From the NCBI RefSeq assembly GCF_018785245.1, contig NZ_WQPL01000002.1, positions 1 through 37,626 on the forward strand: DNA of 37,626 bases. Reading direction: 5' to 3'. The position numbers were made by a program, and so were the translations under genes. Below, piece by piece: positions 17,101 to 24,979 of the stretch. Source of the stretch: Collinsella aerofaciens (GTDB lineage Bacteria; Actinomycetota; Coriobacteriia; Coriobacteriales; Coriobacteriaceae). Under the pieces are notes generated by a model. The model worked only from the letters and a program-made list of their open reading frames with translations. It did not search any database and was not told the DNA's origin. Numbering within the stretch: the stretch's first letter is position 1; every line of letters begins with the position of its first letter.

Positions 17101-17126
17101 AAGGGCCTCGAACGCAGGCGAAGCCC
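17099..17126 (-). terminator. Rho-independent terminator after the UbiB-like gene
   Basis: On the minus strand GGGCTTCG pairs with CGAGGCCC (8 bp, one G-U pair) over an 8-nt loop, followed by TTTT. It separates the UbiB operon from the riboswitch operon. Confidence 0.75.
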
Positions 17127-17177
17127 AAGGTAAAAGCTATTGTTTGCGATAGGAGAATGTGGTGACGGTCACAGCCT

Positions 17178-18941
17178 CTAGTGCTTGCCGCCGTGGCTGT
17201 TGAGCCAGATATTGCGACCCAGCATAAGCGCCAGCACCAGCGCGCTCACGTAGCCCATAAAGCCAATGACTGGGATACCAAACACAACCGGCTCGATGCG
17301 TGCATAGTACACCACCGACGAACCGATAAACAGACCGGCGATCACAATCGCCATCGACATGCGGTCGATGATTCCGCCCAGCTGTCGCAGCGCCTTATCG
17401 CTGCTCATGATCTGCGTGTTCACCTTAAGCTGGCCGCGCGTGAGCATACGCGAAGCCAAGCCCAGATACTCGGCCGCCTCGAGCGAGCCTTTTGCCGCGC
17501 GATAGCCGCTCGCGGCAAAGTCGCGGCTCATCTCGCGCATGCGGGCATAGATGCTCTTCTCGTTTTTGATATGAGCCTGAATGATCTGGATCATGTTGAC
17601 GTTGGGCATGTACTCGGTCAGCAGACCCTCGAGCGTCACCATGCCGCGCGCGAACATTGTCACCACGCTCGGCAGCTCAACGTCGTTTTTGCGCGCCAAG
17701 TTTAGCAGCGAGGTCAAAAACTCGCCGATATCCAGATCTTTAAGGTCGAGCCCGGCAAAGTCGGCAACAATAAAGTCCAAGTCGGACAAAAAGGCCGAAT
17801 GATCGAGCTCAGCCGAATCGCCGCGCGTCACGGCAAAGCGCATGAGCGAATCCTTGAGCTTGGGCACGTCACCCTCGGCCACGGCGAAAATCATGTCCTT
17901 GACGATGCCGCGGTCGTGGCTCGACATGCGTCCGACCATGCCCAAGTCGATAAAGTAGACGATGCCGTCCTTGAGGATGATATTTCCCGCATGCGGGTCG
18001 GCATGGAAAAAGCCGTCGTCGAGCACCTGCGTCGAATAGTCCTCGACAATCGCCGAGCCGATCTTTTCCAGGTCATAGCCCTCGGCCACCAAGCGTTCAG
18101 GATCGGCGATCGAAATGCCGTCGACGTAGTCCATAACCACCACGTGCTCGGTGCACAGGTCCAGATAGGATTTAGGGCACGTCACGCCATGAACGCTCTT
18201 ATGGAACTCGTAGAAGTCGTTGAGGTTTTTGGCCTCGGCCAAAAAGTTGGTCTCCTCGCGAAACGAGGTCCACAACTCCTCGACTACGCCGTGCAGGTCA
18301 ACGAATTGATCGGTGTTGACGAACTTGGAAACGATACGCACCACCGAGCGGATGATATCGATGTCCTGCGCCATAACCTGCTGCGCACCGGGGCGCTGCA
18401 CCTTGACGGCCACGTCCTCGCCCGTCACCAGACGAGCGCGGTGCACCTGCGCGAGCGATGCGCTACCAAGCGGGTTGGGGTCGATCGCGTCGAACATCTC
18501 CCCCAGGCGCAGGCCGTATTCTTCTTCCAGACAGCTGAGTACGACCTCGTACGGCACCGGCTCCACGTCGGAGCGCAGACGACGCAGCTCGTCGCAAAAG
18601 CGTTGCGGCAGAATCTCGGACCGGTTGGCCAGAATCTGCCCCATCTTAACGAACATGGGGCCGAGCTCCTCGAGCAGGCGGCGCAAACGAACCGGCGTGA
18701 GGTTATCCCACACACGGTACTTTTTGACCAGGCGAACAATCTGCCCGATGCGCTCGCGGCGACCCGCCGGCGTGAGCTGGTATTCCTCATCCGGCGCCAT
18801 CGCCTCGGGCTCCTCAGGGACCATATCGACAGCGCGCGGCTTCTTGCGAGCGCCCGAGACGGCGGCATCGACCTTATCGACAACCGCCGCCTCGTCACCC
18901 AAGGGATCTAGATTGTTGTAATCGGTGGTGGAATCTGCCAT
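17178..18941 (-). CDS. ABC1/UbiB/AarF family atypical kinase-like protein
   Basis: A 587-residue protein of the ABC1 (UbiB, COQ8) family, which has a protein-kinase-like fold with ATPase activity and supports isoprenoid lipid metabolism at membranes. The family KxGQ motif is KMGQ at 99-102, the Ala-rich-type nucleotide loop is GSASLAQVH at 159-167, and the ATP-binding lysine is K180. HADPHAGN (313-320) supplies the catalytic Asp and metal-binding Asn, and IDLGMVG holds D332. Two hydrophobic helices lie at the C-terminus (about 530-580). It starts 8 bp after the phasin-like gene, so the two are surely co-transcribed. The likely host lacks ubiquinone, so the substrate is more probably a menaquinone-type or other prenyl lipid. 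Confidence 0.93.
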   Translation of the reverse strand: MADSTTDYNNLDPLGDEAAVVDKVDAAVSGARKKPRAVDMVPEEPEAMAPDEEYQLTPAGRRERIGQIVRLVKKYRVWDNLTPVRLRRLLEELGPMFVKMGQILANRSEILPQRFCDELRRLRSDVEPVPYEVVLSCLEEEYGLRLGEMFDAIDPNPLGSASLAQVHRARLVTGEDVAVKVQRPGAQQVMAQDIDIIRSVVRIVSKFVNTDQFVDLHGVVEELWTSFREETNFLAEAKNLNDFYEFHKSVHGVTCPKSYLDLCTEHVVVMDYVDGISIADPERLVAEGYDLEKIGSAIVEDYSTQVLDDGFFHADPHAGNIILKDGIVYFIDLGMVGRMSSHDRGIVKDMIFAVAEGDVPKLKDSLMRFAVTRGDSAELDHSAFLSDLDFIVADFAGLDLKDLDIGEFLTSLLNLARKNDVELPSVVTMFARGMVTLEGLLTEYMPNVNMIQIIQAHIKNEKSIYARMREMSRDFAASGYRAAKGSLEAAEYLGLASRMLTRGQLKVNTQIMSSDKALRQLGGIIDRMSMAIVIAGLFIGSSVVYYARIEPVVFGIPVIGFMGYVSALVLALMLGRNIWLNSHGGKH

Positions 18942-18949
18942 CTGCGCTG

Positions 18950-19366
18950 CTACTCGGCCTCTTCGGTATCCTTCGCATCGTCGGGCTCAACGGACTCGAC
19001 GGGCACCGAGGTCACATTGTCCTCGACCGAATCGACGATGTCGCGCACATGGGCCAGGAAGGCCGTGCGCTCGGACGCGGTCATAACGCGGACACGGGCA
19101 AGGATGAGCTCGTCAAGTACACGCTGGGCCGCGGTCTCGCCCTGCATGCCCAAGCGCTCGGTCAGATCGGAGATGGTGCCACCGGCCTGCTCGAACATGT
19201 CGGACACGCTGCGGGCGATATCGGGGGCGCCTGCGTCCTTGCGCACCTGCTCGCCCTTGGTGCTAAGGTCGTCGAGAACCTTCTTGCTGCCCTCGACGGC
19301 AACGGCAGCGGCGCCGAAGCCCACGTTAATAGCGCCGTTAACAAGCTGATCGAGTTTCATAACCAT
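18950..19366 (-). CDS. Phasin-like helical protein, partner of the UbiB-like gene
   Basis: A 138-residue, mostly helical protein with no membrane segment. A glycine/alanine-rich amphipathic stretch (about 5-25) leads to a charged coiled-coil-like middle and an acidic tail (DDAKDTEEAE). The pattern resembles phasin-like or PHA-regulator-like proteins often coded beside ABC1 kinases; I do not claim PHA granules here. The ATG at 19366 follows GGAG by 6 nt; a TTG four codons upstream merely overlaps the Shine-Dalgarno sequence. It probably acts with the downstream ABC1 protein on membrane lipid. Confidence 0.65.
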   Translation of the reverse strand: MVMKLDQLVNGAINVGFGAAAVAVEGSKKVLDDLSTKGEQVRKDAGAPDIARSVSDMFEQAGGTISDLTERLGMQGETAAQRVLDELILARVRVMTASERTAFLAHVRDIVDSVEDNVTSVPVESVEPDDAKDTEEAE

Positions 19367-19465
19367 GGTTGTCTCCAATCACAAACAACTGCATTGGCGT
19401 TCTTGTACCCAAGATTGAGCGAAAGCGACAAAGCGTTTTAGCGCTATTCGATCGACGGGAAATCC

Positions 19466-20989
19466 CTACCTCACGTTGTCGTTCATCGCGAAAGCATTCT
19501 TCATGGCGCAGCTCGTGGTGTAGAGCACCTTGCCCAGCAGAGCATCGGTCTCCACGCGAACACGCTCGGCAAAGGCCTCGTTGGCGCGTGCAAGTTCGGC
19601 AGGTACCTCGGCCTCGGGCAGAGCGGCTACGGCAGCGTCGACGTCATGGATCTGCTTGTGGCCCATGCCGCCGACCTTCTCCTGGTAGTCCTCCACGGCG
19701 CGGCCGCACTCATGGAAACGGATGTCAGCCAGCGCGCCGATCAGGCGGTTGGCCCAGTAGAAGTTTTCGGACGTCACGCGAGCCTGCGTGTCGGCATAGT
19801 AATCGGGCATGGTCTCGACGTTGGCGTACAGCGGAACCAGCGCGTTAAACGAGTTGGAACCAAAGGCCATCCACTGCACGGCGCGATACGCCGGCTGCGC
19901 ATAGGGGCGCAGCTGCAACACGGCGAGCTGGCTGTTGCGGTTGATGCCGATGGGACGATAAGCGCCACGCGTGGCGGACGTGCCCTTGCTGCCGTAGCAG
20001 TCGTACTCCGTGCCCTGGTAGTGGCTCGAAAGCACGTACTTAATGTCCTCGATGGTCACCTTGCGCTCGGGCACGCGGCTCCAGGGGATATCGTCGCTCT
20101 CGGGCGTGTAGTCGGCGTCGGGGCCATCCCACACGTCACTGGGGTTGAGGCAGCGCTGCATGTACCAGGCGCGCGGCGTGTTGTAGACATGGTCGCTGTC
20201 GCTGTGCGAGCCAAAGGCCTCGCGCGGGTTAAAGACCGCAGCCGGACCGTCGCCCTCAACGCCCAGCGTCAGGTCCAAATGCCACTCGGCCATCCAGGAG
20301 CGCAGGTCGGCGGAGCACATGTGGTCGGCCTGGGCGCCCTCGGCGTCATCCAGGTCAAAGCTGTCGATACCCAGCTGGTTGGGCATGGTCACATAGGCGT
20401 CGTCAGGCACGCGCTTGGCGATCCAATGGTGACCGCCGATGGTCTCGAGCCACCAGATCTCGTCCACATCACTAAAGGCGATGCCGTTGTTCTCGTAGGT
20501 GCCGTAGCGCTCGAGCAGGTCGCCCAGGATACGAACGCCGTCGCGGGCGGACTTGGCATACGGCAGCACCAGGGTCACCATGTCCTCCTCGCCCAAGCCG
20601 CCGGGCTGTGCCGGCACATAGCCGTCCTCACCCTCGTTGCCCTTGGCGGGCACGTAGTCCACAAGCGGATCGGCGCCGCGGACGCGCTCGTTGGTGGTGA
20701 GCGTCTCGGTTGCGGACATACCAACATTGAGCTCGTTGAAGCCCGCCTCGGCCCAGATGCCATGGCCCGGGACAACATCGGGGACGCTCGTGTAGCGCAT
20801 GGGGTTATCGGGCAGCTCAATGGTCAGGTGACTCAGGACGCTCGTGTAGACGCGCGGCTGATCGTCGGGATGCACCACGCGCATGCGCTTGGGCTCAAAC
20901 ACCCCGTTGGACGAGTCCTCGTTACGCGCGACCAGGGTCGACCCGTCGTAGCTCGCGTTCTTACCGACCAAAATCGTTGTGCACGGCAT
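19466..20989 (-). CDS. C69 family dipeptidase (PepD-like)
   Basis: A 507-residue member of peptidase family C69, Ntn-hydrolases that cleave dipeptides. The nucleophile is C3 in MPCTTILVGK; loss of the first two residues would expose it as the N-terminal cysteine. Family blocks include DGSTLVARNEDS, GFNELNVGMSATET and WWLETIGGHHW. It lacks a signal peptide and so should be cytoplasmic. The second ATG (20989) is chosen because AAGGAGG ends exactly 6 nt before it; an ATG at 20995 abuts the Shine-Dalgarno sequence. It lies 99 bp upstream of the phasin-like gene on the same strand with no clear terminator between, so partial read-through is possible. Confidence 0.93.
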   Translation of the reverse strand: MPCTTILVGKNASYDGSTLVARNEDSSNGVFEPKRMRVVHPDDQPRVYTSVLSHLTIELPDNPMRYTSVPDVVPGHGIWAEAGFNELNVGMSATETLTTNERVRGADPLVDYVPAKGNEGEDGYVPAQPGGLGEEDMVTLVLPYAKSARDGVRILGDLLERYGTYENNGIAFSDVDEIWWLETIGGHHWIAKRVPDDAYVTMPNQLGIDSFDLDDAEGAQADHMCSADLRSWMAEWHLDLTLGVEGDGPAAVFNPREAFGSHSDSDHVYNTPRAWYMQRCLNPSDVWDGPDADYTPESDDIPWSRVPERKVTIEDIKYVLSSHYQGTEYDCYGSKGTSATRGAYRPIGINRNSQLAVLQLRPYAQPAYRAVQWMAFGSNSFNALVPLYANVETMPDYYADTQARVTSENFYWANRLIGALADIRFHECGRAVEDYQEKVGGMGHKQIHDVDAAVAALPEAEVPAELARANEAFAERVRVETDALLGKVLYTTSCAMKNAFAMNDNVR

Positions 20990-21076
20990 GCGCATCCTCC
21001 TTGAGCGAAGAAATCAAACGGCAACAGTGTATCGCTTCGACGCAAAAAGGGCGAAACCACGGCACCGGCAACCCCT
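20990..21076. other. Leader region of the C69 dipeptidase gene
   Basis: The C69 ribosome-binding site lies at its left end. No clear promoter was identified. The MITE-like element begins at its right end and may contribute promoter sequence. Confidence 0.4.
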
Positions 21077-21306
21077 GTGGTCAAAAAATGCCAAATATGA
21101 GTACTGTCACCAATTTAGTGGCAGCAAATTTCCCTGTAACGAGTGCCGAAAATCCCCATTTGCCCAAAAGCAAGACAACGTTATTCCCCATAAGTTCAAT
21201 AAAATAGGCTTCCTAACGATAATGGATACCGTTAGGAAGCCAAAAAGACGTAAGACATATGTGACTATCTTGGCAACAGTACTCATATTTGGCATTGTTT
21301 GACCAC
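21077..21306. repeat. MITE-like element with about 31-bp terminal inverted repeats
   Basis: A 230-bp AT-rich island is bounded by inverted repeats at 21077-21107 and 21276-21306 that match at all but one position over about 31 bp; weaker similarity continues roughly 15 bp inward. At its centre is a perfect 12-bp hairpin (21207-21218 with 21230-21241, 11-nt loop). On the minus strand that hairpin is followed by TATTTTATT, so it could also end folD transcription. No transposase is encoded and no target-site duplication is obvious. Both terminal repeats happen to read MPNMSTV in one frame, which explains short overlapping frames that are not genes. Confidence 0.75.
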
Positions 21307-21344
21307 GTGGTATATAGCTAACCCCCTCAAACAGCCCAAAACGC

Positions 21345-22199
21345 CTATTTCGATGCGCGCTCCGCCGCCTCAATCACGTGTTTGGCGAGGATCGCCGTCG
21401 TCACAGCTCCCACGCCGCCCGGCACGGGCGTGATGGCACCAACAACCGGCTCCGCAGCATCAAAATCGATGTCCCCGACCAGCTTGCCAGCGGCCTCGTC
21501 CCAGTTAATGCCAACATCAATGATCGTCTGGCCCTCGCGAACGGCATCCGCGCCAATCGTGCTCGCGCGTCCAACGGCCGCAACAACGATATCGGCAGAA
21601 CGGCACTCGGCAGCAAGATCGCGTGTATGCGTATGGCACGTCGTCACCGTGGCATTGCGAACCGTAAGCATGGCGGCAACGGGACGACCAATCACCAGAG
21701 ACCGACCGACGACCGCAACCTTGGCCCCATCCAGCTCAACACTGTAATGGTCCAGCAACGCCAACACGGCCTCGGCCGTGCAGGGAGCAAAGCCCTCGCC
21801 ACGACCCGAAAGCGTGGTAAGCAGCGAGGCCGGCGTCATGGAGTCAACATCCTTGGCGGGATCGAGCGCTGCGGCGACGGCATTCTCGTCAAGCCCGGCG
21901 GGCAGCGGGCGGAACATCAGACAGCCATGAACAGCCGAATCGGTATTGATGTCCTCGATGGCCGCCAACAGCTCGTCCTGCGAAACATCGGCAGAAAGCA
22001 AAACGCGGCGAGCCTCAATGCCAACCTTCTCGCAGCGCTTGAGGGCACCGCGCTCGTAGGACAGGTCGTCCTCGCGCTCGCCCACACGAACAATGGCCAG
22101 CGTCGGCACAACGCCACGTTCGCGCAGGGCTGCACAGCGAGCAGCAAGTTCCTCGGTCAAAGCGCGAGCAACGGGAGCACCCTTCAGCAGTTCAGCCAT
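21345..22199 (-). CDS. folD: FolD-type methylene-THF dehydrogenase lacking cyclohydrolase residues
   Basis: FolD normally oxidises 5,10-methylene-THF to methenyl-THF and hydrolyses it to 10-formyl-THF, or the reverse. The 284-residue protein has the FolD fold: Y48 in LSYERGA, KDVDS (116-120), GRSLVIGRPVA for NAD(P) binding and TPVPGGVG near the end. Two cyclohydrolase residues are changed: the position of catalytic Lys (K54 in E. coli) is A52, and that of Gln (Q98 in E. coli) is F96, while Tyr and Asp (Y48, D119) remain. This suggests dehydrogenase activity only. The ATG at 22199 follows GAGG. It begins 2 bp after fchA, whose product can perform the missing step. Confidence 0.92.
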   Translation of the reverse strand: MAELLKGAPVARALTEELAARCAALRERGVVPTLAIVRVGEREDDLSYERGALKRCEKVGIEARRVLLSADVSQDELLAAIEDINTDSAVHGCLMFRPLPAGLDENAVAAALDPAKDVDSMTPASLLTTLSGRGEGFAPCTAEAVLALLDHYSVELDGAKVAVVGRSLVIGRPVAAMLTVRNATVTTCHTHTRDLAAECRSADIVVAAVGRASTIGADAVREGQTIIDVGINWDEAAGKLVGDIDFDAAEPVVGAITPVPGGVGAVTTAILAKHVIEAAERASK

Positions 22200-22201
22200 G
22201 G

Positions 22202-22834
22202 CTATCCTCTCTTCCTTGCAGCGTCGGAGGCGCGGCGCGCCAGCGCATCGGCGCGCGGCAACCATGTGTCGAGCAACTCATCACACGCCGTCTCGAGCTC
22301 CTCAGCACGAGCGCGATCTTTCATAGACGTGGTGTTCGCAAAGAGCGTCAAGCTCGCGCCCTGCATAGCGGCACGGCAGAACACGGCACCGCACGCCACG
22401 TCGGACAGCAACTGGCGCGAGCCTTTGTCTGCCATGTCCTCGAGCAGCGCCAGCGCGCGCCCGCAGGCATCCATGATCCGATACGGCGGCATGGCCGCCA
22501 CGTGCAACGCGTCCTGAATCGCAGCCGGTCGAGCCGGGTCCTCGCGCGGAATACCGTATGCCGCAGACACCTGGCCGTACGCACGCACATCCTCGGCAAC
22601 CAGGCCCACTAGTTCCTGCGCCAACTCGTCTGCCTGGGCAAACGCACGCGTCAGGTCATCCGCACGATCAGCAAGCGCGGGATTGGTCGCACCGTAGCGG
22701 GCAACCATTCCGCACAGCGAGGCGCCCAGCGCGCCCACAAAAGCGCTCGCGCTGCCACCACCGGGAACTGGCTCGCGCGCGGCCAGCGCCTCGGCAAAAC
22801 CGCGACAGGTTTTATCCATCATCTCTTGGCTCAT
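22202..22834 (-). CDS. fchA: FchA, methenyl-THF cyclohydrolase (cyclodeaminase family)
   Basis: A 210-residue protein of the formiminotransferase-cyclodeaminase family. Stand-alone members of this size act as methenyl-THF cyclohydrolase in acetogens and purine-fermenting clostridia, interconverting methenyl-THF and 10-formyl-THF. It has the family PVPGGGSASAFVGALGASL motif (about 22-40) and the mid-protein AAMPPYRIMDAC segment. The ATG at 22834 follows AAGGTG by 9 nt; earlier in-frame codons add residues not seen in the family. The gene sits directly before folD with a 2-bp gap, so the two are translationally coupled. Confidence 0.9.
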   Translation of the reverse strand: MSQEMMDKTCRGFAEALAAREPVPGGGSASAFVGALGASLCGMVARYGATNPALADRADDLTRAFAQADELAQELVGLVAEDVRAYGQVSAAYGIPREDPARPAAIQDALHVAAMPPYRIMDACGRALALLEDMADKGSRQLLSDVACGAVFCRAAMQGASLTLFANTTSMKDRARAEELETACDELLDTWLPRADALARRASDAARKRG

Positions 22835-22863
22835 ACGCACACGCACCTTCAAGTCATATATAT

Positions 22864-22887
22864 CGGTCGGGCGGCAACCGCCGACCG
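22864..22887 (-). other. Hairpin in the fchA-folD leader
   Basis: CGGTCGG(G)CGG pairs with CCGCCGACCG around a 3-nt loop with a single bulged base. On the minus strand it is followed by ATATATATG rather than a T-run and ends about 30 nt before the fchA start codon. It does not resemble the known tetrahydrofolate riboswitches. Confidence 0.45.
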
Positions 22888-23058
22888 ACCGCATCGATCA
22901 CATAATGGTGCTTAGTCTAGCCCATAAGTACATAAGCGTCAGCGCACCTGGCCATCGCGGATTTCTATGGCACACGATAGGCCATGCCAACGCAAACATG
23001 GGACACATGGCCAACCTTTCGAGACTCCCGAGCAGCACAAGCTGGGGCATATCTATAA

Positions 23059-23110
23059 GTAAGGAACCCGTTGGGGAACGGCCAGTAAGGAACCCGTTGG
23101 GGAACGGCCG
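23059..23110. repeat. Perfect tandem duplication of a 26-bp palindromic unit
   Basis: Two identical 26-bp units abut at 23059-23084 and 23085-23110. Each contains CCGTT-GGGG-AACGG, so each copy can fold into a small hairpin. There are no spacers, so this is not a CRISPR. It looks like a REP-type element in the leader of lipoprotein 1. Confidence 0.8.
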
Positions 23111-23239
23111 CGCAACGGCCACAAGCGATGAACGGAGGCATAAGTCGCACAGTACACAGAGACATCCGCCGCCAGCGCAATCAGTACCCCAACAGCATGC
23201 GGCGCCGTGATGTCATCAGCAGACAAGGAGGACGCCACC

Positions 23240-23839
23240 ATGATGAAAAAGACCCTATCAATCCTTTCCCTTTGCATCGCCCTCTTTGCCGCGCTCGCCC
23301 TTGTGGGCTGCGGCGGGAGCGCATCGGGCGGCGGCAGCGCCCCCAAGAGCGAGAGCAAGGAAAAGGCCCCCGTCGCCAAGAAGACCGACTACATCTGGTT
23401 TAAGGTCGAGATGCCCGAGGGCGTCGGCGTAAGCGACTCTGCCGGCAAGAATGCCGACAGGGTCCAGCTCACCTTCCCCGAAGACGAGAACGCCTCGGCC
23501 GATCGCTTTATCCCCGTTTGGAAAAAAGCGCTGACGGCCGAGGAATCCCACGCCGACCAGGCGGAAAAGAAGGGGGATACGTTCCAGTGGAAGGATGGCG
23601 GGTCCGTCGAGTATAACGGCAGGACGTGGCTCGTCGGAACATACGAGGACAACAGCGGCATCTCAACCATGCTTTTTACCGATGTTGAGCCGGGAAGCGT
23701 CTACGTCCTCATCTCGAACTTCGACCAGCACAAGAAAGAAGCCGAGGCACTCCTCAACTCCATCGAGTTCCCCGATGACATGGAAGAGGCAGTTTCCGAG
23801 GCACGCGAAGTCGAGATTTCGAGCATCGAGATCAGGTAA
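23240..23839 (+). CDS. Lipoprotein of unknown function (paralogue 1)
   Basis: A 199-residue secreted lipoprotein. A lipoprotein signal peptide ends in the lipobox ALVGC (cysteine at about residue 24), followed by a Gly/Ser/Lys linker and one compact domain of about 155 residues. The domain starts DYIWFKVEMPEGV, contains VEYNGRTW in its middle and ends with VEISSIEIR. I recognise no named family. AAGGAGG precedes the ATG at 23240; a second ATG follows directly. The neighbour at 24081 is a paralogue with the same landmarks in the same order. Confidence 0.8.
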   Translation: MMKKTLSILSLCIALFAALALVGCGGSASGGGSAPKSESKEKAPVAKKTDYIWFKVEMPEGVGVSDSAGKNADRVQLTFPEDENASADRFIPVWKKALTAEESHADQAEKKGDTFQWKDGGSVEYNGRTWLVGTYEDNSGISTMLFTDVEPGSVYVLISNFDQHKKEAEALLNSIEFPDDMEEAVSEAREVEISSIEIR

Positions 23840-23908
23840 CGGGACACCCGCACGCGCCTACGCGCACCCGCGCACATGCGCCCCATTAAAACAACGGGCG
23901 CCCAACCC

Positions 23909-23944
23909 GGGGAGGGCCGACAGCACCAGCCCTCCCCTCTTTTG
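23909..23944 (+). terminator. Rho-independent terminator after lipoprotein 1
   Basis: GGGGAGGG (23909-23916) pairs with CCCTCCCC (23930-23937) over a 13-nt loop, followed by TCTTTT. It separates the two lipoprotein genes, so the second should have its own promoter. Confidence 0.88.
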
Positions 23945-24080
23945 CGCCCGAACATATTGCCACTTAACGGCGCAAATCCGGCCCTCAGAATGGGACACAT
24001 GGCCCACCCTAGCGAGCCGTCCACGCGTACAGTAAAGACAGGTAATCCATGGGCGGTTACAGATCGAGGAGGACACGACC

Positions 24081-24674
24081 ATGAAAAAGAAGGCCTTTGC
24101 GATTCTCACCCTCTGCATCAGTCTCTTTGCCGCAGTTGCCCTGGTGGGCTGCGGTGGCAGCGGCGACGCTACCGGAAGTGGCGGTGGCGGCGGGGCAGAA
24201 AAGCCAGCCGTGGATATGAGGACCGACTTCATTTGGTTTAAGGTCGAGGTTCCCGAGGGCGTCGAGATTACCGACGTTGCCGGCGACACCGCCGACAGGG
24301 CCCAGTTTAAGTTCACCGAGAGCGAGCACGCCAGTGATCGCTTCATCCCCGTCTTCGACTCTGACAAGAACGCCGACGAGCTGTTCGACTACGAGGCAAA
24401 GTGGAATGCCAGCTTTGAGTGGACCGAGAATGACCCCGTCAAGTACAACGGCAAGACCTGGCGCAACGCTTCCTACACACACTCGGGCGGCGTGACGACC
24501 GAGTACTTCACCGACGTTGACGGTGGCAGCGTGTATGTGCGCATCGACAACGTCGAGGAGCACAAGGACGCCGTCGAGACCATGATGAAGTCTCTGGAAT
24601 TTGCCGACGACATCGCCGAGGCCAAGACCGAGGCCATGGACGTCAAGCTCGACGATATCGAGATCAAGCGCTGA
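24081..24674 (+). CDS. Lipoprotein of unknown function (paralogue 2)
   Basis: A 197-residue lipoprotein with signal peptide and ALVGC lipobox, a Gly-rich linker, then the same domain as paralogue 1. Shared landmarks are FIWFKVEVPEGV near the start, VKYNGKTW in the middle, a late YFTDVDGGSVYV segment and VKLDDIEIKR at the end. The upstream regions share the block ATGGGACACATGGCC (here 23990-24004). Function is unknown; the domain may bind an extracellular ligand or partner. A GAGGAGG ribosome-binding site precedes the ATG at 24081. Tandem duplication is the simplest origin. Confidence 0.8.
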   Translation: MKKKAFAILTLCISLFAAVALVGCGGSGDATGSGGGGGAEKPAVDMRTDFIWFKVEVPEGVEITDVAGDTADRAQFKFTESEHASDRFIPVFDSDKNADELFDYEAKWNASFEWTENDPVKYNGKTWRNASYTHSGGVTTEYFTDVDGGSVYVRIDNVEEHKDAVETMMKSLEFADDIAEAKTEAMDVKLDDIEIKR

Positions 24675-24979
24675 GTAACTGGCGAGCGCAGCGGGAAACA
24701 CGGGCGCAGTGCTAACAAGCGGCGGTACCCCAGCGCTTCGTACCCAGGGAGGGCCGGTAAACCGACCCTCCCTTTCTTATGCCGGTAGCCAACGAACGCG
24801 AGGATGCCGGACGCCGGAACCGCTCCAAATGTAGCAACAGTACGAAAACGACAAACACCCCAACACGTCCGCCCGCCGATTTATTGCGCCGCGCAGACAA
24901 TTAAACCAGCATCTTTAAACATCTGAGCAGTATAGTGACCAAAACTATCGCATAACCGCACTCTACGAATGGAGAAGTT
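24675..24979 (+). other. Intergenic region before the phospholipase-like gene
   Basis: It contains the terminator of lipoprotein 2 and an AT-richer stretch before the next gene with a -10-like TATAGT (24931-24936) but no clear -35. No gene was seen. Confidence 0.45.
24747..24778 (+). terminator. Rho-independent terminator after lipoprotein 2
   Basis: GGGAGGG (24747-24753) pairs with CCCTCCC (24766-24772), with an inner CGGT/ACCG extension, followed by TTTCTT. Confidence 0.88.

Larger units (their letters stand above)
22835..23239. other. Divergent intergenic region, fchA and lipoprotein 1
   Basis: This 405-bp gap contains a GC-rich hairpin in the fchA leader, tandem 26-bp repeats, and a 15-bp block (22998-23012) repeated upstream of lipoprotein 2. 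No convincing gene is present; the short frames crossing it have no ribosome-binding sites and unnatural composition. Confidence 0.5.

Noticed and set aside
21107-21373. 88-residue minus-strand open frame crossing the MITE-like element
   Set aside because: It arises from the terminal repeats and central hairpin and overlaps the end of folD; no ribosome-binding site or family.
22864-22887. Tetrahydrofolate riboswitch upstream of fchA-folD
   Set aside because: The leader has one hairpin only and lacks the conserved THF aptamer segments.
23059-23110. CRISPR-like direct repeats
   Set aside because: The two copies abut with no spacer and there are only two; no cas gene is near.
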